DNA from: Aurifilum marmelostoma
Lineage: Eukaryota > Ascomycota > Sordariomycetes > Diaporthales > Cryphonectriaceae
Length of the DNA stretch: 64,000 nt
Direction: 5' to 3'
Assembly (NCBI GenBank): GCA_027559495.1
Contig: JAMXSV010000028.1
Span: 434,001-498,000, forward strand
The notes under the pieces were generated by a model. That model was not told the DNA's origin. It did not search any database and saw only the letters and a list, made by a program, of their open reading frames with translations. Each line of letters starts with the position of its first letter. The stretch's first letter is position 1. The position numbers and the translations under genes are program-made. Of this stretch, positions 20,765 to 33,316 are shown piece after piece.

Positions 20765-23700
20765 CTTTTGAGGTGAATATATGATATAAACTCGGGTCTT
20801 GCCTGATGGAAGGAGAAGTGGCCTCGTTTATGTAAGTAAGATGTGAATAGGTAGGTTGAGGTCCTCCCTGAATCTAATCACAGGTCTAGAATCCTGGGCC
20901 ACACAGTTGACTGGGAGAAGGGGGGGGGGGGGAGCCGGGATGGATGAGGAGGAGAGGGAGGGAGGGGGAAACGGGTAAGTAAGGTTAGGATAAGAGGTTC
21001 TTTTTTGACGTTGATGTGTCTGGGGCTAGCCAACCCTTATTTACCATGACAACAAACGTCTGTGTGTGAGCTGACAGGGCTTATATGGGTCGGCACAGGG
21101 GGATTGTGATGGAGTGTGGGCGGTGATCCGATTTTACAGGGAGAAATCACTGGGGAAGAAGAGAAAGGAGGAGTGTGGCTGAACAGGGAGCCAAAGTGAC
21201 GGTCGAGAGGCCCAGAACGTATTGAGATGAACAGACACACAAAACAACACACATAATACATACATACGTCTCTCTTTTTTTCTTTTTCCCTGGTCTTCTG
21301 TGAATATCCAACGACGATAGCCGAGGAAGGAAGTCCAGAAGGGGATTAGACAAGCAAACAAACAAGAGAGATAAAGGACAAGGTAAGAAGAAACTAAGCC
21401 CGGCGAACGAATGTCGGTTAGAGATGAATTGGGATCCAGGGGGGCCGCCGGCCGAGAGGGTGTGGTCGGTGGTGTCACCTGTAAATAATGGAAATTAGGG
21501 AACGGACCAGAGGAGGCTGAAGCGAGACAAGAGAATGCGACGTCGACGATTTTTCAACGAGACGGAGAATTCTCTGGACTGTGCTATGTATCTACGGCAT
21601 TGTAGGAAGGGGAGAGAGCTCTGGACCAACGTCAGGTGGGGTGTTCGTCACCGGCCCACCGCGGATCAAGGACCCAAGAAAGGAACCACGGAGAGAAAAG
21701 AGACAAGGAGAAAGAAAGAAAAAAAGCAGACCTAATCCATAGCGCCAAAAAATGATAGTATCAACGGGAATTAATGGTCGATTGGGTAAGTAGAAAACGA
21801 TCCAGGGGATATATGGGGAGGGGGGGCCCCATCAGTAAGGAAGGACAAGACGGAGGGAGAGAGAGGGCACGAGAAGGGGAGGGCCAGGGCAGAAAAAAAG
21901 AGTGGGAACAGACCCATACTGACGTCGTCAAGGCGCATATTCTCCAGCGCGAAGGAGGTTTGGCCCTCTTGTGTGTGTGTATGCTAATCTCCCGCGCTTG
22001 TTTTGCTCCGGGGTAGCAATGGTACCATGGCACATATGGTCATAGTACTGTATAATGGCGCACGGGAAATACTGCCGAGTCTTACGCGTATAGTCCGCGG
22101 TAGTCTGTCTTTTTTTTTTTTTTTCGTCTTGTTCCCTGGCCAGCCCTGTTTGAGGCACGTCGAGGACCAAGCTACGGCTACGGTATGCAGTTTTGCAAAT
22201 TCATCATCACTTGGTTTTGAGAAGGCTGGCGTGGGTCTGGCTGATGGTTGATCGATCGTCACTTGCAACATAGTCTGTGTCAGTGCCTTGTTTGGGATTC
22301 TTGTCTGTCGAATACTGCTGTCAATGATCTAATTAATTCTTTCTCATCCACTCAATGTCGGACGAGAATAGTGTCAAGAAAAAGAAGGAAGAAAAAAAAA
22401 AGGGCGACCCAATATTTTCATGTTTCTTTTTTTGTCACAGCGGCAGATGCGACAACACGATTGCAGCCTTCCGCAGCACTATGGAAGGAATATCATGTAC
22501 TATGTATGTATGAGAGTGTGTATTGTGTGTGTACTATTGTTATAAGTCCCAGTTTTTTTCCAAGATCCAGATTGCAAGATCCATAAGTGAGATTCCCCAT
22601 ATTAGAAAACCATCCTTACCGCTGCCCTGTAGGCCATCATGTGGCAGCACCCATGCGTGGGCTGCATCCCCTATTGGTTAGGCAGTCCGGGCGCCAATGG
22701 TCGGCTTGCTGCAGCGACGTACAGGGGGCCACGGGGGGTTTTTCTATTGCATGGCTTGGCGCTGCGTCCCCAGCAGCAACATCCACAGAACGTCCAGACT
22801 GTCGGTGCCCGCTAACCTTCCAGGGCTTCCTAGGCACCACCCTCCCCCTGGACTCCCTGTTTCTCGTTGATATTTGGGGGGGGGGGGCGGAGGGGCACCC
22901 CCTGCCTCTATGTGCCTGGAGTGCCTGGGCCCCCCCCAAGCCATCCATGTCAGCCCTGATCATGATCCTCCTCCTCTTCTTCCTCCTTCTCCTCCTCCAT
23001 CCTAGGCCTTGCATGTTTCGAGGCGTCTCGTCTCGTCTCACCTCATCACACCACACCATGATATAATCCAATTCCGGTCCTCATTTAACTCCATCTCAAC
23101 TTCTATTGGCTGTAGCATACATATGACCTACCAGTTGCAGATTCCAGGTTTTGATGGAAAGAGGAAGAAAGAAAAAGAAAAAAAAAATAAAGCTGCAGGT
23201 GCTGGAATAGCTGGCCACCCCCCTGACACACACCCTCGAGACAAGCCTACGCCTACCGTCAAAATCATTGGCAGTGGTGATGTGATTGACGTGGGCGTGG
23301 TTGTAGTGCAAGGTCAGATCAGGATTTCCAAAACGGTAGACTCTTGCAATGCAGATCACAGACAGGAAAAACAGGGAGAGAAACCCCATCAAGTGGAAGA
23401 AGATACGAAAAGAAAACATCGCAACACAGCCACAGCTGTCGATGATCAATGATTACATACATGATACTATGTATGGCAAGTCGTATGGGACAGCTGTGCA
23501 GTAGGATGGCAAGATGGATGATCATGAGGCCCACCCCCTAGATGAGAGACGCCTCATGGCTTTGGGCCTTCCTTTCTTTTCTTCCCCCCCCGATTTTAGT
23601 ACCAAGGCACGACCCGGATGGCACTGCAGATGGCTGCAGATCTTTCTTCGGGATCTTCGTGTAGCGGAAGAGTTTCTTCTTCGGCTTTCTCTCACGATTA

Positions 23701-26514
23701 CCAACCCTGCCCTGCTTCCTCCTTACCTCCTTTCTTTTCTCCCTCGTCAAGGTCGGTGCAGGGTGAGGTAATAATAAACAACGGAGAAGGGCCTCCTCGT
23801 GTCTTTCCAGCCTGCCAGCAGCTCGATCGACAATCATTGACACATCCTTTCTGGGATCTGTACGAAAATCGATAAACCGGTATTCCCGTCCATGACCCAC
23901 AACACAGCACGGTCTCGCCAGCTGGAATGGAATGTCTCAGGCGGCGCCGGGTCCCTCACTCACCCCCTAGTCTTGGTCTCATGTACAGGCTCACTCTCAC
24001 AACAGGTTTTTGGGGCCAAGTGGCTGTTCGTTCAATCATTGGCCGTGCCGCTTGCTGACTGACGATCCGCTGAGCAGCATCTGATCTGATCTCAGCCACG
24101 AATCAAATAAAATAATCAGGCTGCCAGTCAACTCGTGTGTTGTCTGTGCGACGATGTGTGTGTGTGTGTGTGTGTGTGTGAAATCAGTCATTCATGACGT
24201 CGATCTGCAGGATCTCCTCCCTCTCTCTGGTGGACCGGACCCTCAACCTTTTGCCCTTGCTTGCGCGTCCACCAGTTTTCCAAAGGCATTCATGCGGTCA
24301 AGAGGATTCTATCCCATTCCTTCCCACATAACGGGAGCGTGGCTCTTCTCTTTCTTGCTCTTGTCTTCCTTTTTTTTTTTTTTTTACGGCCCACTCGTTG
24401 AAGAATCATCACTCCGTGTGACAATAGACGTTGCAAAACCCAAACTCCCATTGTTGGTTCGTGCTGCAATCAACACAAAGCGTTGAGGGGTAGGAGAAGG
24501 GAGGGGGGCCATGGCAGACATGCGGCCCGGAACTCTATCAAGCCGCTTGACGAAATTAACTTTTGTCAAAAAAAGTAACCCATCTGCGCACCGACCCCCC
24601 CCCCCCTTTTCGCTTCCCCCTTCTCCCCCGGATTTTGTGGAAAGTTGGGATCTTCAGCGAGGTTTATTGGACAAATGACCTTGCTGGCTGCACGTCATTC
24701 ACGTGATGCGCCCCTGTCCTGCGACTCTCTGTCCGTTGTAGAGCCCATGTTACTTTACAGCCCTCCCCCCTGGAGGTGGTGTCCTGTGCTGAAATTAGTA
24801 GCGACACCGACATCCGTAAAGCCACAGTCAAGGCAGGGGTTTTCTCTCTTTTTTTTTTCTTTTCCTTTCCAACGTTATTGGCATCGTTGGTAGTTTCAAG
24901 ATCTTGAGGAGTAAATATGTGAGTACTCTTCCGTAGCGTTCACGGCAATATTTCTGCCTGGGAGGGATTGACCAAGTGGTCTGCCGAACCACCCCTTGCG
25001 CAGGATTCCGGCAGAAGAGATGGCCTTTTGCAGATACAACTTGTGTCCCCGCCGAGCTCCATACTTATCCCCTATGTGTGTCCTGCCCAGCCTAGAGTTC
25101 GGCTGTACTATATCTCCTCCTTTCCTGTCGGTGAGCGAGTGACTCTCCTTGGCAGGGCTCAAGGAGATGTAGGTGTAGGCGAAGCGGATGAGTTTATTCC
25201 TCATGAAATAAATGGGTGGTAGGGAGCTGGGGCGAAGCTAGGCATACTGCTGCTGCTGCTTGTGGGAGCCACGGGGCAGGCTGAGTAGGCCTTGCGTGAT
25301 CATTGGGGCCGGTTGTGGAGGGGAGACGGAGGCTGCGAGACTCGCTCTAGGACTTGGGAATGAGGGAAGAGAGGCAGACAGCTCGTGGTAAGGGACACTC
25401 GGACCTGAGCCCGCCTGGTAGACCTCTTCCGGTGCAAGTCTGAATCCGTTGTTTGAGGTCTCTCAAATCTGAGCACACGACGTGGGCTGCATTGTATCAA
25501 ACCAGCGGAACCAGGACAATCAATCTAGGTCAGAAATGTCCCGCATGTCCATCTTCTGTATACGAAGCAGCAATCAAGCCCACATCTTGACCAGACACAT
25601 TGCTCAGTGACGTCCAGTCCGATCATCCTGTCTGCTGACGGGATCTGCACCATTTAGGCAAACAATTGAACCATCACAGGCCTCAAAGCCTCTCCGGCCA
25701 CCAGACGACAAGAAGCCGCCCACGGTTTGAGAAACGTGGGGGACAAGAAAAAAGAAAAGATATGAGGGAACGATCAGGAGGCACACGTAAGCGCAGCCCA
25801 GACCATCGCACCAAGAAACATTTGTTCGACTGCAAAGCCTCCCTCGCTTTTGTCACTGGGACTCGTCAGCAGCACCGGCACTGTTCATGCCCAGACCCCC
25901 GGTGGGCAGACCCGAAACGCCGCCCGTCCGGGTCTGACGTGCGCGGCCCGGGCCAAGACCCGGCCCCGGGAAGAACAAAATGAAGCTTGATTTCATCCGC
26001 CTTCTTGCTCTTTTTCTGTGCCTCCACGCCAGCAGCCACACGCTGTGTTTTCCCGTCCCGTCCCGGGTGGCTTCTATCGGCCGTCAGCATCGTCATCAAA
26101 GTCAGCGCATTCTGTGTCTCGCCTGCGTTTCTCTCTTGTGCTACGACTGAGCAGAGAGGCCGGGACGATCTCTGGGCCGTTGAAGTGGGCGTATTCTCCA
26201 GGCACGGCAACAGGTTCATCTCGAATCTCTTCTTCATTTATATCGCCAGGCCTTTGGCATGTCTCCGGCACATCAGGTCTTGGCATTCACCATCCATCCT
26301 CTACTATCTCCTCCCTCTTCTTTCCTCTCCATTCTCTCTCATATCGCTCTCCCAGGCTGGATGTAGCACAACCTTCCTTTCTATCCTTGTATTATTCTGA
26401 TATTATTTTTTCTCGAATATTTCGGCGCTGTGCGTCTTGCTCCTAGTCTTCTTACTCCTCGGTCCGTCTTTTCAAACTTGATCCGTATTCTTCCCTTCCC
26501 GCCGATCACCAAAA
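20765..26514. other. 5.7-kb region without supported genes
   Basis: The part next to 20764 is the GH79 promoter (TATATGATATAAACTC on the minus strand just upstream). It is followed by G/A-rich text with a G-run near 20922. From 21 to 26.4 kb I find only short, low-complexity frames, many pyrimidine tracts and homopolymers (for example C10 near 24597, G10 near 22877). A hydrophobic minus-strand frame at 23096-23449 looks membrane-like (FSFRIFFHLMGFLSLFFLSV), but has no splice or family support. The last 500 bases before 26515 are CT-rich, as in a fungal promoter. Confidence 0.4.
24155..24180. repeat. (TG)n microsatellite, 26 nt
   Basis: Perfect TG dinucleotide run in intergenic DNA. Confidence 0.9.
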
Positions 26515-27238
26515 ATGAAGGCTACTACCACCGCCAGCCTCCTCGCGGCTTTCCTCGCCGCCGGCGTCACCGCCACCCCGGGGCTCTTTGACGACATCCA
26601 CAGCGACTTTGACGAGGCCAAAACCCGCGTCGAGAATGCCTGGTCGTCCGCCACGGCGAGCACCACCACCACCTCGTCGTCTTCATCCTCCACGTCGGCC
26701 TCCACAACCGCCACGGCCACCGCCTATCCAGGCTGCACGTCCTCGTCGTCCAAGTCCTGGTGCGGCGTCGTCATCGAGGCCCAGTCAGACAACAAGACCA
26801 AGAGCGACGACCCGCCCAAGTTCAACGTCTCCATCACCGACAGCAAGTGCAAGCAGGTCGCCTCGCACACCAACGTCGAGGAGGGCCACAGCGTCACCCT
26901 CGACAGCTCCGTGGGCAAGTGGGAGTTTGGCGTCTACAACCACAGCGACGGCACCCCGGGCCTGAACATGACTTATGAGGGCCGCAACGTCAGCGACTTC
27001 CAGAAGTGGCAAGGCTGGGGGAGTCGAGTACCTCAACTACACCGAGGGCCGGCTCATGCTGTATGGTGGTATCACGAACTGTACGAGTGCTGACAAGGAG
27101 AAGTCGTCTTCTTCGTCGTCAGATGATAACAAGAAGGATGACAAGTCTGATGACAAAGACAATGCGGCTGCACGTGTTTATGGCGCTGGCTGGGCGCTTG
27201 CTTCTTCGGCATTCCTGGCCATGGCTGCGATGCTGTGA
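26515..27238 (+). CDS. Secreted, probably GPI-anchored Ser/Thr-rich protein; one extra base
   Basis: ATG 26515 opens a frame with a signal peptide (KATTTASLLAAFLAAGVTA). An Asp/Glu-containing short helix and a Ser/Thr tract follow, then a folded-looking region with four cysteines (one in YPGC, one in SWCGVV, one in DSKCKQ, one in ITNCTS) and several N-glycosylation sites. In the first frame it ends at TGA 27093. At a run of five G (27017-27021) removing one base continues as WGVEYLNYTEGRLMLYGG, then a Ser/Asp/Lys-rich stretch and a hydrophobic tail (GWALASSAFLAMAAML), an expected GPI signal. The total is then 240 residues. The hydrophobic end only makes sense in the shifted frame, which argues for a base-call error. 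Function unknown; cell-wall or plasma-membrane surface. Tail-to-tail with the zinc-cluster gene. Confidence 0.72.
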
Positions 27239-27517
27239 GAATTCAAAGTGTGTTCTGCATGCGTTATGACACAGGAGTGTCTAGGGAAAGAGAGCATTCT
27301 GGAGGGAAATAAGGAAGAGTTTGCTGTCACTCACTATTTGAGATTGAGGCGCACGTGGTGATTCAAAGCTGTAAAGCCAGGTAGCACTCATCTGGAAAGT
27401 CTTATACAGTTTTTCATTTTCTTTTCATCTGTGAATTGAATAACGTGCCTCCGGAAGTTGTCACCATTAGCTCATTACAGTGTTATACTGATCACCACTC
27501 ATCTCAAACAGACAACT

Positions 27518-29926
27518 TCATCCCACAGGTGCCGCTCCGTCTTCCCCTTCCGCCATATCCGGCGGCGTCATGTTTAAAGGGAAGAAGGAGTACAGGTCTG
27601 TTGCCATAATGTCGTAATGGAAATGTGAAAGAGGGTCCAGCCACTCCCCATCTGCCATCGTATCTGCTGAGGCAAAGCCAGTGCAGGGGTTGCCTCCATT
27701 CCCGGTACCATCACCAACAGCAGCAGCAGTAGAGTCAGCGCCACCACCAACACCACCGAGGTCGGAGAAGTATATGAGCTGCTGGCTCGGACCATTGAGC
27801 GAGGGAAATTGTGCATAGGATGCTGAGGATGCGGATGTGTTTGCGGCTACTGCCTGCTGCTGCTGCTGCTGTTGCTGCTGGTCTCGATGATGATTATTGT
27901 CTTGACCTAAGTTTGATGCTGGCGATTGTAGTGATGGGTTTGCGGTCTTGTGCATCGTCTGCTGGCGGGTGAGGGGATCCGCAAGACCCAGCACGACGCC
28001 CGTGGCCGCGCCGGCGGTCTTCCTAGCAATGGTGTCCTCCACAACGCGCAGGATCTGGCGGATCGACCCGCGGGCGTTGGTTATAGGCTCGTCGTTAACC
28101 ATAGAGTCGAGCGACTCCAGGGCCATATGGATGTACTCGGCATTGTAGGGGTACTTGGAGGGGTGGCGCAGGGTGTCGAAGAGCAAGACGGCACAGCTTG
28201 ACTCGAAAAAGAAGCCGTTGTACCGGCACGACCGACAGGCCTCGTGCTTCTTGATTTGAGAGTGCGCGTAGAGAATACAGTCCTGCGCGGAGCCGATGGC
28301 CGTCCTGCAAGCCTGGCGAAGCCACATGGCACTTCCACCACCGCTGCCGCCATTGATGCCGTTGTCATTTTTCGTACCGCCGGCGGAGCCAGCAGCACTC
28401 AGGGCATGGTCGGCCACGAGGAATGGTCTATATGTGAGCAGGATAGTATGGTAAAAGAGACTGTGCAGCATTAGCGACGCTGGGTCCTGGGAGACGGCCG
28501 TATTATTGCTGTTGCCGCTGCTGCCGCTGGCCACCTCACCAGCCGCGATGCCATTCTCACGGGCAAAGCCGCGCAGCTGGGCATGGACAGCCTCGGCGGC
28601 AGCGTATAAACCGCGCAGTGAGTCGTAGCGCTGGGTATAGATGACGCGGCCTATGTGTTCGGCGATGTGGGCAAGGCGGGAGAGGCTGACGAGAAGGGGC
28701 TGTCCCTCTGGGAATGGTGACGAAATGTCGGCCATGCGCAACGAGCTCTCCCTGCCGACGCTCATCGAGTACCAGTTCTCAAGCGTGTACAGGCACCACA
28801 GTGTCGTGCGGAACTTGTGCGCATCCTCAGCCCGACGGCACAAATAGTTGACGGACTCGCGGTGCAGACCTAGGGCAAGGGCTTTCCTGCACGCGGTACC
28901 CAGGGCGAGGTACACCTGGTTCGGCCTGCCGATGTAGACCTGGTACTGCGCTGTGAGCAGAGAGAACTGCACCATCTGCAGACTGACCGTGTCTTCAAAC
29001 ACCACCGCCTCATGCCGGGCCCGCGTCATGATCACCTCTGCTGCGTCCGTATGCGGCGTGGCCAGCGCCCCGACGGCCAGGATCGCCAGCGTGAGTGCCT
29101 TCATCTGAGTGGGGCGACCGACCTGTGCTTGACCGTTGCTGCCGCTGCTGTTGTTGTCAGTATTATATAGACTGCGCAGCATCATGTCAAGCTCGTCGTC
29201 GCTATAGAAAGGCAGAATACGGGCGGTCCAGCCCTTGTAGCCCTGTAGGAACTCCTTGGCCTGCTCGAGTGGGATGCCAGCCGGAGAAGAAGGCGAAGAG
29301 GAAGAAGAATATAATGAGGCGAAGAGTGAGGTCATATCGACGCGCGAGGCAGTGCCAAAGAAGAAGCTGCGCTGCAGGAACAGGTCCAGGCCGTCACCAC
29401 CCTCCTGCACCTCGCGCTCGGGTTGACCTTGCGGCCCTGAGGAAGACGACGACGACGACGTCGAGGTGATTATAGCCCTGTGGATCTGTTGAAGGAAGGC
29501 AAACTGCGACGACGGTCCATAGAACAGGCGAGAATTTTCATTCCACTCTCTCCCGCTGCCGTTCTCATGAGCCGCCGCCACGCTCTGGTACATGGTGCTG
29601 TACGCCGAGTGCTGTCGGGGACGCGCTCCTCGTCTGCCGGGACCTGATGCCGGGGATGGCGATGAGATGGCTAGGTCCGGGAGAAGATGGTCCTGCTCGT
29701 CGACGTTCCTCCCGTCAGAGGGTGCTGACTTTGAGGCATTGGTGACATCTGTGGTGGCGTTGGCGGCACCAGCAATAGCACGGCGGACGCCCGTCTTCCT
29801 GACACGGGTACGAAGACGATAGACACACTCTGAAGGTTTCTTGTCGCACCGGCTGCACGGCGTTTTGCCGTCACACCGGATCTTCCGCCGCCGGCAGGGC
29901 TCGCACGCCTTTGGGTTCTTCTCCAT
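27518..29926 (-). CDS. Zn2Cys6 transcription factor with fungal-specific middle homology domain
   Basis: Single exon, 802 residues, start ATG 29926. Seen: binuclear zinc cluster at residues 8-34 with spacing C-x2-C-x6-C-x5-C-x2-C-x6-C and the basic RRRKIRC core. A Arg/Lys linker, long Ser/Gly/Pro-rich disordered stretch and the fungal-specific domain follow (middle part around ALGTACRKALALGLHRESV and LWCLYTLENWYSMSVGRESSLRMADISSPFP). A Gln tract and acidic/aromatic C-terminus could serve in activation. Known: such proteins bind CGG-containing sites and regulate carbon, nitrogen or secondary metabolism. Targets cannot be inferred. The upstream A/C-rich region (29930-30300) is the likely promoter. 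Intronless, which is unusual but not rare for this class. Confidence 0.92.
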   Translation of the reverse strand: MEKNPKACEPCRRRKIRCDGKTPCSRCDKKPSECVYRLRTRVRKTGVRRAIAGAANATTDVTNASKSAPSDGRNVDEQDHLLPDLAISSPSPASGPGRRGARPRQHSAYSTMYQSVAAAHENGSGREWNENSRLFYGPSSQFAFLQQIHRAIITSTSSSSSSSGPQGQPEREVQEGGDGLDLFLQRSFFFGTASRVDMTSLFASLYSSSSSPSSPAGIPLEQAKEFLQGYKGWTARILPFYSDDELDMMLRSLYNTDNNSSGSNGQAQVGRPTQMKALTLAILAVGALATPHTDAAEVIMTRARHEAVVFEDTVSLQMVQFSLLTAQYQVYIGRPNQVYLALGTACRKALALGLHRESVNYLCRRAEDAHKFRTTLWCLYTLENWYSMSVGRESSLRMADISSPFPEGQPLLVSLSRLAHIAEHIGRVIYTQRYDSLRGLYAAAEAVHAQLRGFARENGIAAGEVASGSSGNSNNTAVSQDPASLMLHSLFYHTILLTYRPFLVADHALSAAGSAGGTKNDNGINGGSGGGSAMWLRQACRTAIGSAQDCILYAHSQIKKHEACRSCRYNGFFFESSCAVLLFDTLRHPSKYPYNAEYIHMALESLDSMVNDEPITNARGSIRQILRVVEDTIARKTAGAATGVVLGLADPLTRQQTMHKTANPSLQSPASNLGQDNNHHRDQQQQQQQQQAVAANTSASSASYAQFPSLNGPSQQLIYFSDLGGVGGGADSTAAAVGDGTGNGGNPCTGFASADTMADGEWLDPLSHFHYDIMATDLYSFFPLNMTPPDMAEGEDGAAPVG

Positions 29927-32900
29927 CCTCGTCCTCGATACTCAGCACCAGTCCCACCCGTAGCCCCGTCGATCTTGCCGGTCCTGTCGGCCCCGAGGAC
30001 CACACAGGGTCAGGTGCCACTTCGGTCCTGGTCTAGACTGTGTATGTGTACGTGCGTTCCTCTGTGTAGGGGTGTGTGTATGTACTGCTCGTCTCAGCGG
30101 ATGTTCCGGTTCGAGGTCGAGACACTGAAAGCACGGATCGAGCCGACCGTAAATCCGAACCGTCTGGCGGTGGAACTCTATGACGGACAGCCGACGGAAT
30201 AACAGAATGAGGTAGTACAGGGCTCGGGCATATACGACCTGCAGAGAGAGCACAGTACGCAACGAGCAATGTATCATCGTCGCCAACAAAGGGGGGTTGC
30301 GTTGACTGGGGTGGTTGACTCAAGGTTGAGCACTGGCGCGGTAAATCCGTTAATCCGTCGCGCCAAGTGAAGCCGACCGGTAGCTATATGACTAAGTCCT
30401 CCTGCTCGTCTCCTCCTTCCGCGATGTAGTGAGCATCAACCATTGTTAATTCCTGCTCCATCATCCATATATGCCTAAGAGCGCACCTTCCACATAAGCT
30501 TAGAAAGACATTCAGTCAGCACTTACCCCAAAAAGCAGCCTCACGAGGCAAGCACTACTGTCGTTACTACCCCTCCGGCATCTCCATTCGAACAACTGTC
30601 TCAACTGACGGAGTAGCCCTGATGATACACACCTTCCTTAGCTTGTTCGTTCTCACCACCCCCTCAGCAGCAATTTCTCATCTCAATTATAGTCATCATC
30701 GATCCAAGTCGTCGTGGCTCATTGTTCGAAATGAGGATCACGTGCAGGCAGGTACAACATTGCTCACTCTGAAAGATCAAAATTAGCACGGAGTCTGATC
30801 GGGATTGCTACAATGCCATCGTACATATATGTCCTTGCTTTACAGGTCGATTTATATACTGTACAACATTGCATGCGACAGTGCAGAACGCCATCGGCCA
30901 TCTGATTTTCCGTTCAACTTTGGACCTTCAAGAACCGCAGTTAAGCCAAGCCTCACTGCCTGAATCTGGTCTGGCAAGCATATAACTTAACCATGGTCCA
31001 AGCAAACCATACTTCTAGTTCGCTGGATTCCAACTGCCGCCCATTTTTGCTTTCCTCATTGGAACCAATATTTGTACCTCACCCCTCCAACCCCACCATG
31101 TCCTCGCACAGCATGCCATGTACGTCAAATTACGGCCGTGTGCCGGCACGTGGCTGCACTACCTACCACGTACAGTAGTGTTGCAACCCTGAAGCTGAGC
31201 CGCGGTCATGTATTTCGACGTGCCGCGATTATCATCCTTCGTTTCCCTCATGACTCAAAAGGAAGGGGGGAAGGGGGGCAGAGAGAAGAAGGACAAGGCC
31301 AGCCTCGAACATGCCTCCTCTTTCTTACCTCCCTCACCGCTCCTCTTTCTTGTGTAAGATTCTCATCCAAGGCTCATTTCGTAGCCCAGTCCGTCCTCTC
31401 CTTTTCTATCCGTGCATGGTACATTAGCCAAAGTAGATATGAAGGGATGAAGAAACGGGGGAAAGGGTATGTATGCCTTGTACCGTAAGCACTACGCAGC
31501 AAACCCCTCCTTTTTTCCTCCTTCTTTCCTTTTTTTTTTTTTTTTTTGGATCAGTGGCTGCGACCCTGGTGGAACGAACACCCCCAGCTGCAACTGTGGG
31601 TGTGGTGGGGCGGGGGGGGAAAAGCAAGAGTAGAATCTAAACAAAGGAGAAGAGCGAGGAGGGGAAGGAAAAGGTGGGAAACAAAAGATCACACACAAAG
31701 AGAAACAATAATAGTAATAAACTCGGAATGATAGGTACATTCTGGTAGCTGGCGCCTTCACGTCTGCGACCGAAAGTAGAAGGAAGCCACAGCATCGGAC
31801 TTTAGGCAGATAAAGACTTGCACGCTCCATTCTTCACATCGTGGCTCGGATCCGATGGAGGGGCAAGACTTAGTAATTGCCAACGACTATGGCATCTCGG
31901 AGGCGAGACGCTGTTAATGATTCGCGGTAAATCGGGGGGGTTCGTGGATCGTCGTCCCCCCTCTTCTCTCTTCTGGCTGCCCGAGAAGAACGGACCGCGT
32001 GGAGCGTTCTTCAGCCTCTCCAGTCCGGAGGGGGCCCCAACGAGACCACACCGTCTTTGCCTGATCCATGAGACGTATTGGAGTAGAGATGATAATAATA
32101 CGATCACGTTCTGTGGTCCTCACGAAGTGGAGCGAGAGGAGAGGGGGGGGGTAGGTAAAGGGAAAAACAAAAGAGGTCGGAGACGGCGAAAATAAGAGTG
32201 AAAAAGAATTCGAGCCACCTGATTGGGGACGTCTTGATTGATCTCTGACTGGTATCTAAGTTTCTTGAGTCTCATGCTCATGAGGCCTGCTGCCTCCCCT
32301 GTGGTGCCGGCGTTGCCCTCGCTCTCCTCCGCTACCTGTTCCGAGTACAGTACAATGATATATCATTAGACGCCGACATAAACAAAAGAGCAAAACAAAA
32401 CATTTGTAATCTCAATAAACACACCAACGCCGAGGACATGATGCTATCCAGCCCCTTGTCCTTGTGAATGCCTGTTTGAACCCCTCTTGCTAGATGCTTG
32501 AAAACAAAACCCGTGGAATATGCTGTCTGTCCGGTCTTGAGTAGGCCGCGAGGCGGTGATGAAGGAGACGTAAAAGGTTAAGTGTTGAAGTGGTATAAAT
32601 GTCGCACAATTTTTTCCCCTGGGTTTGCGCCGCCGAATGATAAGCGTTGATAGAAATAAAGTGTCGTCTCGACAATCTGTGTTCAAGTGTCCGGTGTCCT
32701 TTGGTCCTCCTGTTGGAAGTGGCGAGTGAGATGTGGTGGCGGTGATAGTGGTGTCATGCTCGTTGATTGGTTGACTGGGCCAAGGAAGGAAAGGAGGGGC
32801 TTTTTCTTTTGGTCTTGCCTCCACGAGTGTTCGTTTGGGTTGTTTCGTCGGGATCCCAGAGGCCAGCAGCCTTTCATTGCTTGCGAGCTGCTCGTGTCTC

Positions 32901-33316
32901 GTCTTCTTCTTCCTATCCTCACATCCACCTCCTTATAGCGGTGTGCTGACTGGCCGATGCCGATCACACCGAGCTCACCCAATCCCATAAGGTACACGAC
33001 CAAGCGCCGTCAGATCTCCGGTAGCGCCGCAGCATTGTGTAACCTTTCCTATCCCAAGCCGCCAAAATGTAGTAAGCGACTACCGCCAGTCGTAGATTTT
33101 GTTGTAGTCGGCATGACGTAGCCGGATATGGTCAGCTGAAAGTGTTCGGAGGGCCGTCCGCAGTTCCGCTCCATCGCCGTGATTCTTCATCCCCCGTCTC
33201 TTCCTCCACCTTTGCACTCCCCGTCCTTACGGCGTTTGTCAGGTATTCAGTCTGTTTCTGAGATTCTACCCTGCTTTTCCCGCGCCACAAGTAACCATGA
33301 CCCCGAGCTTTTATGA
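29927..33316. other. 3.4-kb intergenic region
   Basis: Holds the promoter of the zinc-cluster gene at its left end and the 3' end of the SCOCO gene at its right. Frames between are short and low-complexity. A G/A-rich segment near 31260-31290 and a T-run near 31530-31548 are the only structure I see. Confidence 0.4.

Noticed and set aside
22587..23066. 159-codon plus frame with a hydrophobic run
   Set aside because: The hydrophobic stretch is a translated CTC/CTT repeat; no signal peptide at the N-terminus and no family resemblance.
23096..23449. Minus-strand frame with apparent membrane segment
   Set aside because: Could be a small membrane protein, but the following poly-Phe is an A-run artefact and no promoter or splice evidence was seen.
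24155..24180. Dinucleotide arrays considered as CRISPR or telomere-like repeats
   Set aside because: They are simple microsatellites without spacers or telomeric units.
30100..30130. GGTTCGAGGTC resembling a tRNA T-loop
   Set aside because: No matching acceptor stem, anticodon arm or A-box at suitable distance; likewise for other TTCGA occurrences in the window.
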